A DNA stretch of 45,973 bases. Source: CAZAMP01 sp964486455. Its GTDB lineage: Bacteria; Eisenbacteria; RBG-16-71-46; CAZAMP01. A model generated the notes under the pieces. That model ran no database searches. It saw only the letters and a program-made list of their open reading frames with translations, and was not told the DNA's origin. Both the position numbers and the translations under genes were made by a program. The stretch covers positions 1-45,973 of the forward strand of contig CAZAMP010000035.1 of the NCBI GenBank assembly GCA_964486455.1, written 5' to 3'. Positions 33,711 to 43,077 of this stretch are shown here, one piece after another. Position 1 is the first letter of the stretch. Each line of letters opens with the position of its first letter.

Positions 33711-35972
33711 ATGACGACGAATGCCACTTCGGCTGCTGATGAAACCCTCAAACGAGTCGGAGAATTCAGGCGGCAATTTCTGCGAAACGCGCTGCAGATC
33801 GGCCGGGGACAAGGTTTTGCCCTGACCGGCGATCCGAGATCACCGGGCGGAGCCGACCTGCTGGCGACCGGACTGCTTCTCCCCGTCGCGATGCCGGAGC
33901 TGGTCCGGCAGGAGTGGGAGCGGATTCTCACGTGGCTTCTGGACCAGCAATCCGCCGACGGCGCGTTCGAGGCGCCGTCGGGCGCCCCCTATTCCACGAC
34001 GGCCGCCACCGCCGCCGTCTTCACCGCCCTCTCCGATTGCTTCCGTCGCGGCGAAGCCAATGCCTGGATCGATACCGCCCACGCCCGCGCGGGTGGCTGG
34101 CTCATGTCGCAGGTGAGGACCGACTTCCCGCGGCCCGACACGACGCCCAGCGAGCTGGGGCTCATCGGCATGTCGCTGGCGCTCTGGGCCGGGCTCAACG
34201 CGGAGCGGTCCGCCGTTTCCACCTCCTGGAACGTTGCGGCATCGCTAGAGGACCGACTCGCCCGAGAACGGTCGAGCCGCGCCCGGTTGTGGATCGCCCG
34301 CGGTCTTCTGGAGATGTTCCACCAGTTCGGATACAGACCGCACCTCGACCGCCTGCACTCGCTCGTCGCCGAGCTCGCTCGGACAATGGATGCGACCGGC
34401 ATCGTCGCCGCGGAAACTGACACGCCAAACGGGCCGCGCACCGACTTTGTGACACAGGCGCTCTTCACGACGCTGGCATGCCAGATCGGTGATCAGAAGC
34501 TCGCCGTTGCCGGAATCGGTGCGGTGACGCGAGGACTGGCCGCGGAACGGGTCATCAAACCGCGAGCCGTTTCGGTCGAAAATCTCGGCTGCACGGATCC
34601 GGCCGAATGCTCCGACATCTGCGCTGCGCATTTCGTACACGAAGCGATATTCAGATTCTGCCAGGTGTCGACGGGTGCCATGCAGATCCCGCTCTGGACT
34701 CGACACGGAATGGAGCAGTCCGGATTCGCCGAGGATCGCTCCTCTTCGTCTGGAGAACGACGTCCGCGGATTTCGTTCATGACGCTCGAGGACCCGCGTC
34801 ACGCGTGTCCGTACCTCCGCGTGCACGGCCCCATGAATACCCTTCGGGGTAGCGGTGCGGCCGACTACGCGGTCGGCAGCGAGATCACCCGACGATACGT
34901 GATCCTCTCCTCGGACACGCTCCGCCAATCGGACGTCGTCATCCACCAGCGATTCTTCGCGGGTCGGCTCTTCAGCCAGTCGGCACTGCCGGTGCTGGAG
35001 CGCTCGGGCGCCGCGATCATTTACGACCTCGATGATCAGCTCTTCGAGCTTCCGGAGGAGCATCCGCTGGCCGGTGAGATGGATGAGGAGCTTCCCAAGC
35101 TCCGGGCGGCGATCGAGCACGCGGATCTCGTGACGACCCCGTCCCCCCAACTTGCCGCCTATCTCGAAAGGCTCGGCGCGCGAAGCGTCCGCGTCATTCC
35201 GAACGCCATCGACCCGGGCGACTGGCCGGCGGCCGATCCCGCAGAAGGCGAACAAGGCTGGCGCGAGGCCGAGCGACCGCTCGTTTTCGCCTGCACGGGA
35301 ACGAAGACGCATTGCGAAGACCAGCGCGTCATCGTATCGGCCGTGCGGGAGATCCTCGCGCGGCACCCCGATCGCGTGTCGTTCCACTTCTGGGGGAGCG
35401 TCCCGCCGGAGCTGGAGAGCGTTCGCGGAGTCACGGTCGATCCCGACTACATGTACGACTATCCCACGTACACACGGAAGCTCTGTGCGATGGGGATCGA
35501 TCTCGCCCTCGTTCCGCTCGTCGACAACGCGTTCAATCGGGCGAAGAGCTCGATCAAGTGGCTCGAGTTCTCGGCCGCGGGCGTGCCCGGGATCTACTCC
35601 CGTCTCAGCCCCTACTCGAGCGTGGTTCGCGACGGTGAGGACGGATTCCTGGCGGGAAGCGACCCCAACGAGTGGATACGGCTGATGGAAACGCTCATTG
35701 CCGACGCCGGGCGTCGGCGCCGGGTGGCGTCGGCAGCGTGGAAACGCGTACGAGAGGCCCACACGATGGGCCACGTCGCGGAGCTTTGGGAATCGGCTAT
35801 CGCCTACGCGCGCGAAGCGCGAAGACACCGAACGTCGCGGGAAGCGGAGGCGCGCCGGGACAGAGCGGTGCCTCCTTCTCGAAACCCCATCATCATACCG
35901 CCGTCGGAGCTTCTGGATGCGGGCTCCGATGCGCACGCAAAAGAACCGACCGAGACGGGAGCGGCGGCATGA
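33711..35972 (+). CDS. GT4-like glycosyltransferase with N-terminal alpha/alpha-toroid domain
   Basis: 753 residues; ATG at 33711 with GGAG close upstream (a GTG at 33702 is in frame). The N-terminal 320 residues resemble a prenyltransferase/squalene-cyclase-like alpha-alpha barrel (WLLDQQSADGAFEAPSG ... TTAATAAVFTAL), a fold often used for binding. The remainder (about 355-720) is a GT-B glycosyltransferase family 4-like part: PRISFMTLEDPRHACPYLRV, AIIYDLDDQLFELPEE, VRVIPNAID, and the donor-site region KWLEFSAAGVPGIYSRL ... EDGFLAGSDPNEW. It shares the last part with the next gene. Its stop overlaps the ATG of that gene (ATGA). It probably modifies surface glycan or protein; the sugar is unknown. 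Confidence 0.8.
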   Translation: MTTNATSAADETLKRVGEFRRQFLRNALQIGRGQGFALTGDPRSPGGADLLATGLLLPVAMPELVRQEWERILTWLLDQQSADGAFEAPSGAPYSTTAATAAVFTALSDCFRRGEANAWIDTAHARAGGWLMSQVRTDFPRPDTTPSELGLIGMSLALWAGLNAERSAVSTSWNVAASLEDRLARERSSRARLWIARGLLEMFHQFGYRPHLDRLHSLVAELARTMDATGIVAAETDTPNGPRTDFVTQALFTTLACQIGDQKLAVAGIGAVTRGLAAERVIKPRAVSVENLGCTDPAECSDICAAHFVHEAIFRFCQVSTGAMQIPLWTRHGMEQSGFAEDRSSSSGERRPRISFMTLEDPRHACPYLRVHGPMNTLRGSGAADYAVGSEITRRYVILSSDTLRQSDVVIHQRFFAGRLFSQSALPVLERSGAAIIYDLDDQLFELPEEHPLAGEMDEELPKLRAAIEHADLVTTPSPQLAAYLERLGARSVRVIPNAIDPGDWPAADPAEGEQGWREAERPLVFACTGTKTHCEDQRVIVSAVREILARHPDRVSFHFWGSVPPELESVRGVTVDPDYMYDYPTYTRKLCAMGIDLALVPLVDNAFNRAKSSIKWLEFSAAGVPGIYSRLSPYSSVVRDGEDGFLAGSDPNEWIRLMETLIADAGRRRRVASAAWKRVREAHTMGHVAELWESAIAYAREARRHRTSREAEARRDRAVPPSRNPIIIPPSELLDAGSDAHAKEPTETGAAA

Positions 35973-37960
35973 ACCTTTTGAACGACCTAACGCTGATCAC
36001 ATGCAGCTTCAACACGCCGGACGTCACGCTCACGATGCTTCGCTCCTATGTCGCGCATCACGGCGACGGTCCGCACCGCGTCATCATCATGGAAAACTCG
36101 ACGGAGGAGGAGACGCGACATCTCCTGCATGCCAACGACATCCCCTACGTCCCCAACCCGGGCGGGACGCATTCACCCTCCGTCGACCGGGCGCTCGATC
36201 AGTGCGCGACACGCTACGCGCTTCTGCTCGATACGGACATCGTGTTCAATCGTCCGATCCATAAGCTCCTCGAACTCTTCCGGCGCCACGAGCTGACCCT
36301 CATGGGAGCGGTCTGTGGTGACCGCGGCGGATACCGGCTTCATCCGCGTGTGCACCCTTGGTTCTGCCTGATGGATGCGGCCGATATCCGGCGGCACGGT
36401 ATCCGCTTTCACGATGAGGAACGGATCCGGCGGACCGGCTCCGACGGCTTCTTCAAGAACATTCCGATTCAACAGCGAGCCGACGGTGAGGACACGGCAC
36501 TCTACGACGTCGGGGCGACGTTCTACGAGGACATCGACCGCGCTGGGCTTCGGATCGGACACGCGGAGTTGGAACCCTACTTCTTCACGCACTACGAAGG
36601 GATGTCGTGGCATCGAAAGAGCGGCCTGGACGGCTATGTCACGCTCGGCGCCCGAGCCGCGAACGTCTTTCTGCACGACCACGAGAAGTACGGAGGCATC
36701 GATCTCTTCGGTCGCTTCGCCTGGAAACACTCGTCGGTCCCATCCGACGCCGCGAGCGAATCACACATCCGGCTCGTCTCGGAGAGCCCATCGCCGCACC
36801 GCGGCGGTGGCGGCGACGGCTCGCCCTCCCGGACCCTCATCATCACCTCGAACTCGATGTCGCATCCGGGCAATTACGCCCGCCTGCATGAACCGATGTC
36901 CGCGCTCTCACGCGCGGGCCGGATGCGGTACGAGATGCTCTCCGGCCCGACCCCGTCGTCGCTGAATGAGTCGCAGAGCGCGGTTCGCAAGGCGGAGCTG
37001 ATCGTGCTGCGAACGGCGGGCTTTGCGGACCCGACGGTGAAGAGAAGCCTCCGTCCCGCCCGTCAGGCCGGCACGCCGCTTCTCGTCGATCTGGACCCGT
37101 GCGCGGCGTTCGGCGACGCGGGCGGCGACGCCACGGCTCCGGTTACCGAAATGGAGAACGCGATCAGGGTCGCCTCCGTCGTCACGACCCGGACGCGCGG
37201 CGAGGCGCAATGGGCGATGGAGCGCGGCGGTCGCCAGATCGTCGTGATCCCGGAGGCGATCGATCCGGCCTCCTGGCCCGGGCAGGATCCGTGTCTCAGG
37301 AGCGACCGAAATGCCCGGGGCGCGAGCACGCGGCTCCGTATCACATGTCCGGGTGACGCCACGCTCTCGGCGGACCGGGAGGCGTTGGTTGCCGTGATCG
37401 TTGCGATCGTGGAACGGCACGGAGAGAGCGTCATCATCGAGTATCCGGGGAGCGTGCCCACGGTTCTGAAACACCACCCGTCGATACGGGAGGTGGCGCC
37501 GCCGGAAGATCGCTATGTCGATCATGCGCGTCGTCTCTGTCTCGCTCAGGTCGATCTCGCGATCGTCCCGATCGCGTCGGGACCGGCAGATTGGTCGCGG
37601 TCGAACCGGCCGTGGCTGGAGTATTCCGCCGCGGGTATTCCCGGGATCTACGGCAAGTCGACCATCTACGACGAGGTCATTCGAAACGAGGAGAACGGAT
37701 TCGTCGCCGGGTCGGATCCCACGGAGTGGACGGCGATCCTCGACGGCCTCATCCGCCAACCCGAGATGCGTATCCGGATCGCGGGACAGGCCCACCGTCG
37801 TGTCATGAGGGACTTCACCGTCGACCGCACACTACCGCTTTGGGAGATGGCCCTCGACCTCGCGTGGTGCGGGGAGACAACCCGGTCGAAGGAGATCTCC
37901 GCCGCAGACAACGGCACGTTGGAAGGCTCTTCGAAATTCCCGGATCAGTTGGCGGCGTAG
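35969..37960 (+). CDS. bifunctional glycosyltransferase: GT2-like domain fused to GT4-like domain
   Basis: 663 residues starting at the ATG that overlaps the previous stop. N-terminal 1-270 is a GT-A, family 2-like domain (LTLITCSFNTPDVTLTMLRSY; metal-binding DTD at 88-90 in LLLDTDIVFN). From about 285 a GT4-like domain follows, related to the upstream protein (RTLIITSNSMSHPGNYARLHEPM, VVIPEAIDPASWPG, WLEYSAAGIPGIYGK, ENGFVAGSDPTEW). A His/Gly linker (SPHRGGGGDG) joins the two. Two transfer steps by one protein are plausible but not shown. It is convergent with the minus-strand glycosyltransferase gene (stops 31 bp apart), within a glycan-modification cluster. Confidence 0.82.
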   Translation: MNLLNDLTLITCSFNTPDVTLTMLRSYVAHHGDGPHRVIIMENSTEEETRHLLHANDIPYVPNPGGTHSPSVDRALDQCATRYALLLDTDIVFNRPIHKLLELFRRHELTLMGAVCGDRGGYRLHPRVHPWFCLMDAADIRRHGIRFHDEERIRRTGSDGFFKNIPIQQRADGEDTALYDVGATFYEDIDRAGLRIGHAELEPYFFTHYEGMSWHRKSGLDGYVTLGARAANVFLHDHEKYGGIDLFGRFAWKHSSVPSDAASESHIRLVSESPSPHRGGGGDGSPSRTLIITSNSMSHPGNYARLHEPMSALSRAGRMRYEMLSGPTPSSLNESQSAVRKAELIVLRTAGFADPTVKRSLRPARQAGTPLLVDLDPCAAFGDAGGDATAPVTEMENAIRVASVVTTRTRGEAQWAMERGGRQIVVIPEAIDPASWPGQDPCLRSDRNARGASTRLRITCPGDATLSADREALVAVIVAIVERHGESVIIEYPGSVPTVLKHHPSIREVAPPEDRYVDHARRLCLAQVDLAIVPIASGPADWSRSNRPWLEYSAAGIPGIYGKSTIYDEVIRNEENGFVAGSDPTEWTAILDGLIRQPEMRIRIAGQAHRRVMRDFTVDRTLPLWEMALDLAWCGETTRSKEISAADNGTLEGSSKFPDQLAA

Positions 37961-37991
37961 AGAACGTCCGTGTGGTCTGGGCGGCAGGCGG

Positions 37992-38888
37992 TCAGGCGGC
38001 AAGCGCGGCGCCCATCTCCAGGTAGCGATCGACCTGGTGCCGGACGTTCAACTGCTCCAGCGCGTAGCGGCGATGGGTCTCCCCCAGCCGCGGATCGTAC
38101 ATGCGCAGTGCGTCCGCGACGTCGCCGACACTCCAGCGGTATCCGCGGGCACGTCCCGAGCAGTTCCTCCGCAGAAGATCGGGCAGATCATCACCGGTGA
38201 CGAAACCGTCCGCGCCCTGGATCGCGTCATAGTCGCGCCGATCGAACACCACGACGTTTCGGCCACAGGCTAGTGACTCGTAGACTCCGCGACCGACGGT
38301 GACGACCAGATCGGCCTCATTGATCGCGCGGGCGACGTCCCTTCGCGCATAGGCCCCTCCCGCCCGGAGGAACTCCACCCCCAAGCGCTCGCATGCGGCG
38401 CGCACGATGGGAACGGCGCCTTCGTAGTTCGAGAGAAGCAGCACGCGGCCGAGAGAGTCCGGCAGCGGCCTCACCGGCTTGAACTCGTCGCAGTCGATTC
38501 CGTTGCGAATGACGACCGAGTCGAAGCCGAGGTCGGACAAATGATCGGCGACCTCCTCCGAGATCGAGACGTAGTGCTCCGCTCCCTCGACCGGTTGCTC
38601 GAGCGTGGGGGTCGTCCCGTGGCACGTCGTGATCACCGGCCCCAAACCGCCCAACGCACGTTGGCAGCTATTGTGATTGACCAGCAGCAAGTCGTACGAG
38701 CGGCCCTTGACGGCGTCGAGCCGCCTCACGGTCGACAGACGCTTGGCCTGCTCGGCCGCCTCACCCAGAACGAACGCAAAGAGATCCACCTCATGGCCTC
38801 GGCGGGCAAGCTCTCGGGCCATGGAGAGGGTAAACGTCTCTGATCCACAAAATGAGACCAGGTGGTGGTTAGCCAGAAGAATCCGCAA
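37992..38888 (-). CDS. GT4-like glycosyltransferase
   Basis: 298 residues from the TTG at 38888, chosen because GGAG lies 6 nt upstream and the protein then begins directly with the GT-B first strand (LRILLANHHLVSFCGSETFTLSMARELARRGHEVDLF); an ATG at 38993 would add 35 arginine-rich residues. Family features: ITTCHGTTP, HYVSISEEVADHL, VIRNGIDCDEFKP, and the nucleotide-sugar site VTVGRGVYESLACGRNVVVFD. It likely transfers a sugar to a cell-surface polysaccharide or protein. It is the last gene of a minus-strand run after the GT2 and sulfotransferase genes. Confidence 0.83.
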   Translation of the reverse strand: MRILLANHHLVSFCGSETFTLSMARELARRGHEVDLFAFVLGEAAEQAKRLSTVRRLDAVKGRSYDLLLVNHNSCQRALGGLGPVITTCHGTTPTLEQPVEGAEHYVSISEEVADHLSDLGFDSVVIRNGIDCDEFKPVRPLPDSLGRVLLLSNYEGAVPIVRAACERLGVEFLRAGGAYARRDVARAINEADLVVTVGRGVYESLACGRNVVVFDRRDYDAIQGADGFVTGDDLPDLLRRNCSGRARGYRWSVGDVADALRMYDPRLGETHRRYALEQLNVRHQVDRYLEMGAALAA

Positions 38889-38976
38889 ATGCCGCTCCAG
38901 GTTTGCTCTATACCTTCTATTTCGTCCACGAGGCCTGAGATCCTGAGAACGCACCTTCAGGGAGGTGCTCAAGAGC

Positions 38977-39712
38977 CTATGGGGTCGCCTCACGCACGCG
39001 CGTTAGCATCGGCGGGTAGCCGAAGAGCGACATCAACGCCTCGAGCGCGCCCTCCACGTAGCGGATCTCTCCGTGGCTGAGTTCCTCACGGTAGCCATCC
39101 ACGAGTCCACGCCGGAAAGTGCCCTCCAGGTCGCCCTTGGATCGCCGGTGATTGTCGGCGATGAGGTCCGATACGCTCGAGCCTTCGAGATCGCAGAACG
39201 AAAGCACATCCGCCAGAAGGTCCGGCGTCCGTCGCACCAACTCCTCGTAGCGGAGCGTCATCACCGACGGATGCCCGAGAAAGGGAGTCATGGCGTAGAG
39301 ACAGTCTCGATACTGCTTGACGGCATCCTCGAGGGACTTCGCGAAATCGAAGAACGTCGTGTGCAGCATCGACGAGATCACGGCGCGTGGATCCCGCAAC
39401 ACGTGAAGGACCTTTGCATCGGGGAAAAGCGCCAGAATCCGCCCGAGATGAATGGATATGCGTCGGTGTCTTTTCGAGGAGCGTCTTGGCCGGATGGGCG
39501 GCATGCTTCTCTTCGAAGACGCGACGGATTCTCGCGTCATCGTACCGAACGAACGCACCCGTTTCCGACGTCACCCGCCGGCCGTCGCACACCGACGGCC
39601 AGGTGGGATCGAAGTCCTCCCGGACCAACGGCACCACGTCCGGATGCGAGGTCAGAAGTCCCCACAGCCAGGTGGTCCCGCTCCGGGGAACCCCCACGAT
39701 GAAGATTGACAT
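38977..39712 (-). pseudogene. sulfotransferase-family gene with a 1-nt frameshift
   Basis: Two overlapping frames make one PAPS-dependent sulfotransferase. The first (ATG 39712, GGAG 6 nt upstream) starts MSIFIVGVPRSGTTWLWGLL, the 5'-phosphosulfate loop, and reaches LLEKTPTHIH. The second continues HLGRILALFPDAKVLHVLRDPRAVISS, the 3'-phosphate motif, to the stop at 38977. The frames join if one base is removed at about 39451, giving about 244 residues. No slippery site is seen, so this is a recent mutation or a sequencing/assembly error, not clear programmed frameshifting. If repaired it would sulfate a glycan or small molecule, fitting the glycosyltransferase neighbours on both sides. Confidence 0.85.
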
Positions 39713-39801
39713 TTCCCGCTCCTGCTCTTCCCCAATCATCGGACTCCGCGGGCAATGTCCTTAGATTGGGGCGAGCAGAAGCGGCGGGGGGATCCGAATT
39801 T

Positions 39802-40545
39802 CTAGACCGGGACCGGGACGGCAAAACGCTCTCGGTCCTTCCACTCGATGAGCGTCGCGCCGAAATCGGAGTGCGTGTGGATGGCCCTCCCCTTGCGCTG
39901 CCGCCATTTGTCGGCGTACCTCGGAAAACAGCGAGAGTAGAAATCGCACTTCCGTTCCCACTCCTCCACCGAGAGAGCCTTACCGTAGTGCCGGACGTAG
40001 CCGGCGAGGCTTTGGAAGCCTTCGATGTACGGCTCCCTGACGCACTCTTCTTGCGGCGGGAAGACTGTCCTGTCGCGATGAAACGCCATGACAATGTCGC
40101 GGTATTCGGGACCGCACCACCGCCGCAGCGATGCAAGCGGCTGGCCACGCTCGTGGTCCTCGTGATCGTCCGGCGTCATGTAGAAGTCGAACAGACGGAA
40201 GCTCAGTCCGGCGACGTCGTACGGCGTGTTCCGGACCAGATCCATGTCGAACTCGAGCCGCTCATCGGCATCCAGATAAATGAACCACTGGTTCTCCGCC
40301 GCCTTCCTGGCGTGCTCGAAGAGAATGTGCCGCTGATGAGATTCGATGCTCTGCTGCTCGGCATCCCAGCGGGTGGATTGAATGATATGGCGTGTAATGG
40401 GATGGCGCCGGGCAACTTCGGCGGTGTCGTCTTCCGACGCATCGTCGAAGACGAATACCTCACTGCAGAAGGTGGACATATGGTCGAGGGTGTCCGAGAG
40501 GATGTCACCCTCGTTTCGCACTCGCGTCAATCCGGTAAATTTCAT
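39802..40545 (-). CDS. family 2 glycosyltransferase
   Basis: 247 residues from the ATG at 40545 (an ATG at 40590 is in frame; neither has a strong ribosome-binding site). GT-A fold motifs: MKFTGLTRVRNEGDILSDTLDH at the N-terminus, VFVFDDASEDDT (33-41) and the metal/nucleotide-sugar DAD (92-94) in FIYLDADERLEF. Later residues are Tyr/His/Trp rich (LRRWCGPEYRDIVMAFHRD). It resembles the LPS-core beta-glucosyltransferase (WaaE/KdtX)-like branch. It is first in a minus-strand run with the sulfotransferase and the GT4-like gene and is predicted to act at the cytoplasmic membrane on a surface glycan. Confidence 0.85.
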   Translation of the reverse strand: MKFTGLTRVRNEGDILSDTLDHMSTFCSEVFVFDDASEDDTAEVARRHPITRHIIQSTRWDAEQQSIESHQRHILFEHARKAAENQWFIYLDADERLEFDMDLVRNTPYDVAGLSFRLFDFYMTPDDHEDHERGQPLASLRRWCGPEYRDIVMAFHRDRTVFPPQEECVREPYIEGFQSLAGYVRHYGKALSVEEWERKCDFYSRCFPRYADKWRQRKGRAIHTHSDFGATLIEWKDRERFAVPVPV

Positions 40546-40630
40546 AGTCGCCACGACAGTCGAATGAACGTCACAAGTCGCACCCGCCATTGTTTCGCGA
40601 GGCGGGTTCGTAACAGTCTTCTCACGGTGC

Positions 40631-40646
40631 GCGTACGGGTGTACGC
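40631..40646. repeat. 6-bp inverted repeat in divergent gap
   Basis: GCGTAC-GGGT-GTACGC lies between the divergent GT2 gene and the 150-residue hypothetical gene, where an operator could control either. It is short, and no promoter boxes can be placed with confidence. Confidence 0.3.
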
Positions 40647-40718
40647 TCTCTCTGAAATGTATCGGCAGAATGTCGGGATCCTGAACACCGATCTCCGGCT
40701 GCGGCCCCGGAGGCGATC

Positions 40719-41171
40719 ATGAAAAAGAACCTACCGACGCAATCGCAAGGCCACTTGATCGTTGCCGCCATTCGTGTGCTTCTGCATCGCGATGCGCGGC
40801 CGCCGACGGAGGTGGCTGTCGCCGAGCTGTTGTGCCTGCCACCGGAGGGAGTCGGCCACATGGCCCGCGGGCTCCAGAGCGTGGGGGCGATCCGGATCGT
40901 CCAGAGCGCTTTCGATATCCGGCTGGAGCTCGTCGACCACGAACGGTTGACGGAACTGCCGACCGACGACGAAACCGACAAGCTCAAGGACGAGGTGGAC
41001 GCGTTTCACGAGCGGAAAAAGCAGGAGCACACCTCGATCGACACACTCTTTGGCGAAGACCCAACCGCCAAGAAGAAATCGCGCCTCACGAAAATGGAAG
41101 AGGAGCTGAAGAAGTTCCAGAAAGGCGGCAAGGGCGCGCCGCCTCCCTGGGAAAGCTCCGACGAAGAGTAG
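40719..41171 (+). CDS. hypothetical protein with winged-helix-like N-terminus and charged coiled C-terminus
   Basis: 150 residues; ATG with GGAGG 5 nt upstream. No family is recognised. The first 75 residues alternate helices and a beta hairpin in a way that suggests a small winged helix (LIVAAIRVLLHRDARPPTEV ... MARGLQSVGAIRIVQSAFDIRLEL). The C-terminal half is highly charged, probably coiled-coil (DKLKDEVDAFHERKKQEH ... KMEEELKKFQKGGKG), ending in an acidic tail. It could be a DNA-binding or scaffold protein. It is convergent with thrS. Confidence 0.65.
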   Translation: MKKNLPTQSQGHLIVAAIRVLLHRDARPPTEVAVAELLCLPPEGVGHMARGLQSVGAIRIVQSAFDIRLELVDHERLTELPTDDETDKLKDEVDAFHERKKQEHTSIDTLFGEDPTAKKKSRLTKMEEELKKFQKGGKGAPPPWESSDEE

Positions 41172-41196
41172 TCGACCCGTGCGCTAGCCGGCCGCA

Positions 41197-43077
41197 CTAT
41201 CCGACGAAGATCGGCCTCCGGGACAGTTGTCGAGGCGTATTGAGCGCCAGATACGGCATTCCGGTGGTCTCCGCGCGCACGCGCTCGATGAGCGCATCGA
41301 GCGACATCTGCTCCTGATCGCCCAACCTCGGCCGGACGGTCAGCATTTCACCCGACTGCTCCTTCTGACCGAACACCAACACGTACGGGAGCCACTCTTT
41401 CTCCGCCTCGCGAATCTTCTTGCCGACCTTGAGGTCGCGATCGTCCACGTCGACGCGGAACGGAATCTTCTCCGCGAGCTCGAGCGCCGCGTCGTTGTAC
41501 TGATCGGACACGGGCAGAACTCGGAGCTGCGTGGGCGCCAGCCACACGGGAATAAACGCCTTCTTACCCTTCTTCATCCGCATCGCCTGCTCTTCCAGGA
41601 TCGCGTAGACGACGCGGTCGACCGATCCGGACACGGACGTGTGCATCAGAAGCGGGTTCTTCTTCGACCCGTCGTCTTCGACGTAGGTGATGTCGAACCG
41701 CTCGGTGTTCTCGACGTCGATCTGGACCGTCGACAGACAGGCCGCCTTCTTACCTGCGTCGACGAAGTTGAGCTCGAACTTGGCGACGAAGTAGAAGAAG
41801 CGCTCGTCCCAGATCTCGACGATCACCGGCCGTCCCAGCGCGCTCACGATCTCCTCGGCGAATCCCGGGTTCTCATCCAGGAACGATCGGACGAAGCGAA
41901 CCGCCCCCACGACCGGAATGTCGACGTCATCGAGCCATTGTTTGCAGAGACGCACCTGGCGGATGAACTCTTCCTTGGCCATCGACACGTCACGGACCAG
42001 TGTGTGCATATCGGGCATCGTGAAGGAGCGCAGGCGCCTGAGTCCCGCGACCTCGCCGCTCTGCTCACGACGGAACGAGAAGTGACTCAGCTCGTATAGA
42101 CGCATCGGAAGATCGCGATACGACGTCACCATGTCGCGCTGAATCATGTACTGCCCGAAGCAGGCGGCGAACCGCAAGAAGTACTCCTTCTCATCGCTCT
42201 GGACGAGATACTGCCTCGCCGGAAACCGATTGAGGTACTTCGATAGCGCCGGGTGATCGTAGTCGTACATGATCGGCGTCTCGACTTCCATCGCGCCGTA
42301 CTTCACGACCTCGTCGGTGACGTGGCGCTCCAGGAGCCGCTTCATCAGAAGGCCCTTCGGATACCAGCGGAAGTTCCCGGCGTCCGAGGCCGGCTCATAG
42401 TCGACGAATTCGTGCTCCCGCATGAGCTTGATGTGCGGGGGCGCGTCTTCCACGACCCTCGTCCCGGTGATCTCGTATGCGAAGAGGTCCTTGAGCCCCT
42501 TCTCGCCCTTGAAATTGAACTCGTCGGCGGGCGTGTATCGACCGTCGGGAGTGTAGATCCGCCACTCGGAATTGAGTGCCTTCTCCGCCGCGAGCGCGTC
42601 GGACTCGGGCTCGCCCGTCGAGGCGGCCCTGGTTTCCTTGCCGCCCGGCACGATCGTCAGCGCCAGCTCGGAGAGGGGATGTCCTTTGCAGCGGATGTCG
42701 AACGCCTTGTAGTAGCCGAACGGCGCGCGGTGGAGTTCGAGTCCTTCCTCCCCGCCGAGCGCCGACGCGACCAGATCCATGACCTTCGTCGCCACGCGCG
42801 GCTTTGCGAGGTCACCGGACAGATGCGCGTACGGATACACCATCACTCGGGTCGCGCCCAGCTTTCCGGCAAGCTCACGGATCTCCATCGCGGCCTGCGC
42901 GGCGACGTCGTTCGGATCGCTCTCGTCGGAGGTCTCCACCGCCATGAACGCGACGAGGGCCTCGTCGATCTGCCCTTTCCCCTCATCGTCAGCCAGCTTG
43001 CCCGCGTATTCCGCCACCGAGGTTGCTTCGGTCACCTCGAACGAGAAGCGATCGGCGTGGATCATCAGTAGTCGCAT
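41197..43077 (-). CDS. thrS: threonyl-tRNA synthetase, archaeal type
   Basis: 626 residues from the ATG at 43077 (GAGGTG 5 nt upstream). The N-terminus is the archaeal editing domain (MRLLMIHADRFSFEV ... YPYAHLSGDLA ... FGYYKAFDIRCKGHPLSELA), related to D-aminoacyl-tRNA deacylase, instead of the bacterial TGS plus N2 editing domains. The class II core also has archaeal-style wording (LRFAACFGQYMIQRDMVTSYRDLPMRLYELSHFSFRREQSGE in part). The C-terminal anticodon-binding domain is complete. It charges tRNA(Thr) and clears mischarged Ser. An archaeal-type enzyme in a bacterium points to horizontal gene transfer or a lineage-specific replacement. It is divergent from the YIP1 gene and convergent with the hypothetical gene. 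Confidence 0.95.
   Translation of the reverse strand: MRLLMIHADRFSFEVTEATSVAEYAGKLADDEGKGQIDEALVAFMAVETSDESDPNDVAAQAAMEIRELAGKLGATRVMVYPYAHLSGDLAKPRVATKVMDLVASALGGEEGLELHRAPFGYYKAFDIRCKGHPLSELALTIVPGGKETRAASTGEPESDALAAEKALNSEWRIYTPDGRYTPADEFNFKGEKGLKDLFAYEITGTRVVEDAPPHIKLMREHEFVDYEPASDAGNFRWYPKGLLMKRLLERHVTDEVVKYGAMEVETPIMYDYDHPALSKYLNRFPARQYLVQSDEKEYFLRFAACFGQYMIQRDMVTSYRDLPMRLYELSHFSFRREQSGEVAGLRRLRSFTMPDMHTLVRDVSMAKEEFIRQVRLCKQWLDDVDIPVVGAVRFVRSFLDENPGFAEEIVSALGRPVIVEIWDERFFYFVAKFELNFVDAGKKAACLSTVQIDVENTERFDITYVEDDGSKKNPLLMHTSVSGSVDRVVYAILEEQAMRMKKGKKAFIPVWLAPTQLRVLPVSDQYNDAALELAEKIPFRVDVDDRDLKVGKKIREAEKEWLPYVLVFGQKEQSGEMLTVRPRLGDQEQMSLDALIERVRAETTGMPYLALNTPRQLSRRPIFVG

Noticed and set aside
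34245..35936. 563-codon minus-strand open frame
   Set aside because: Antisense to the toroid/GT4 glycosyltransferase gene; Arg-rich composition and no recognisable domain.
39445..39460. Programmed frameshift in the sulfotransferase gene
   Set aside because: No slippery heptamer, homopolymer or downstream pseudoknot is visible; mutation or sequence error is simpler.
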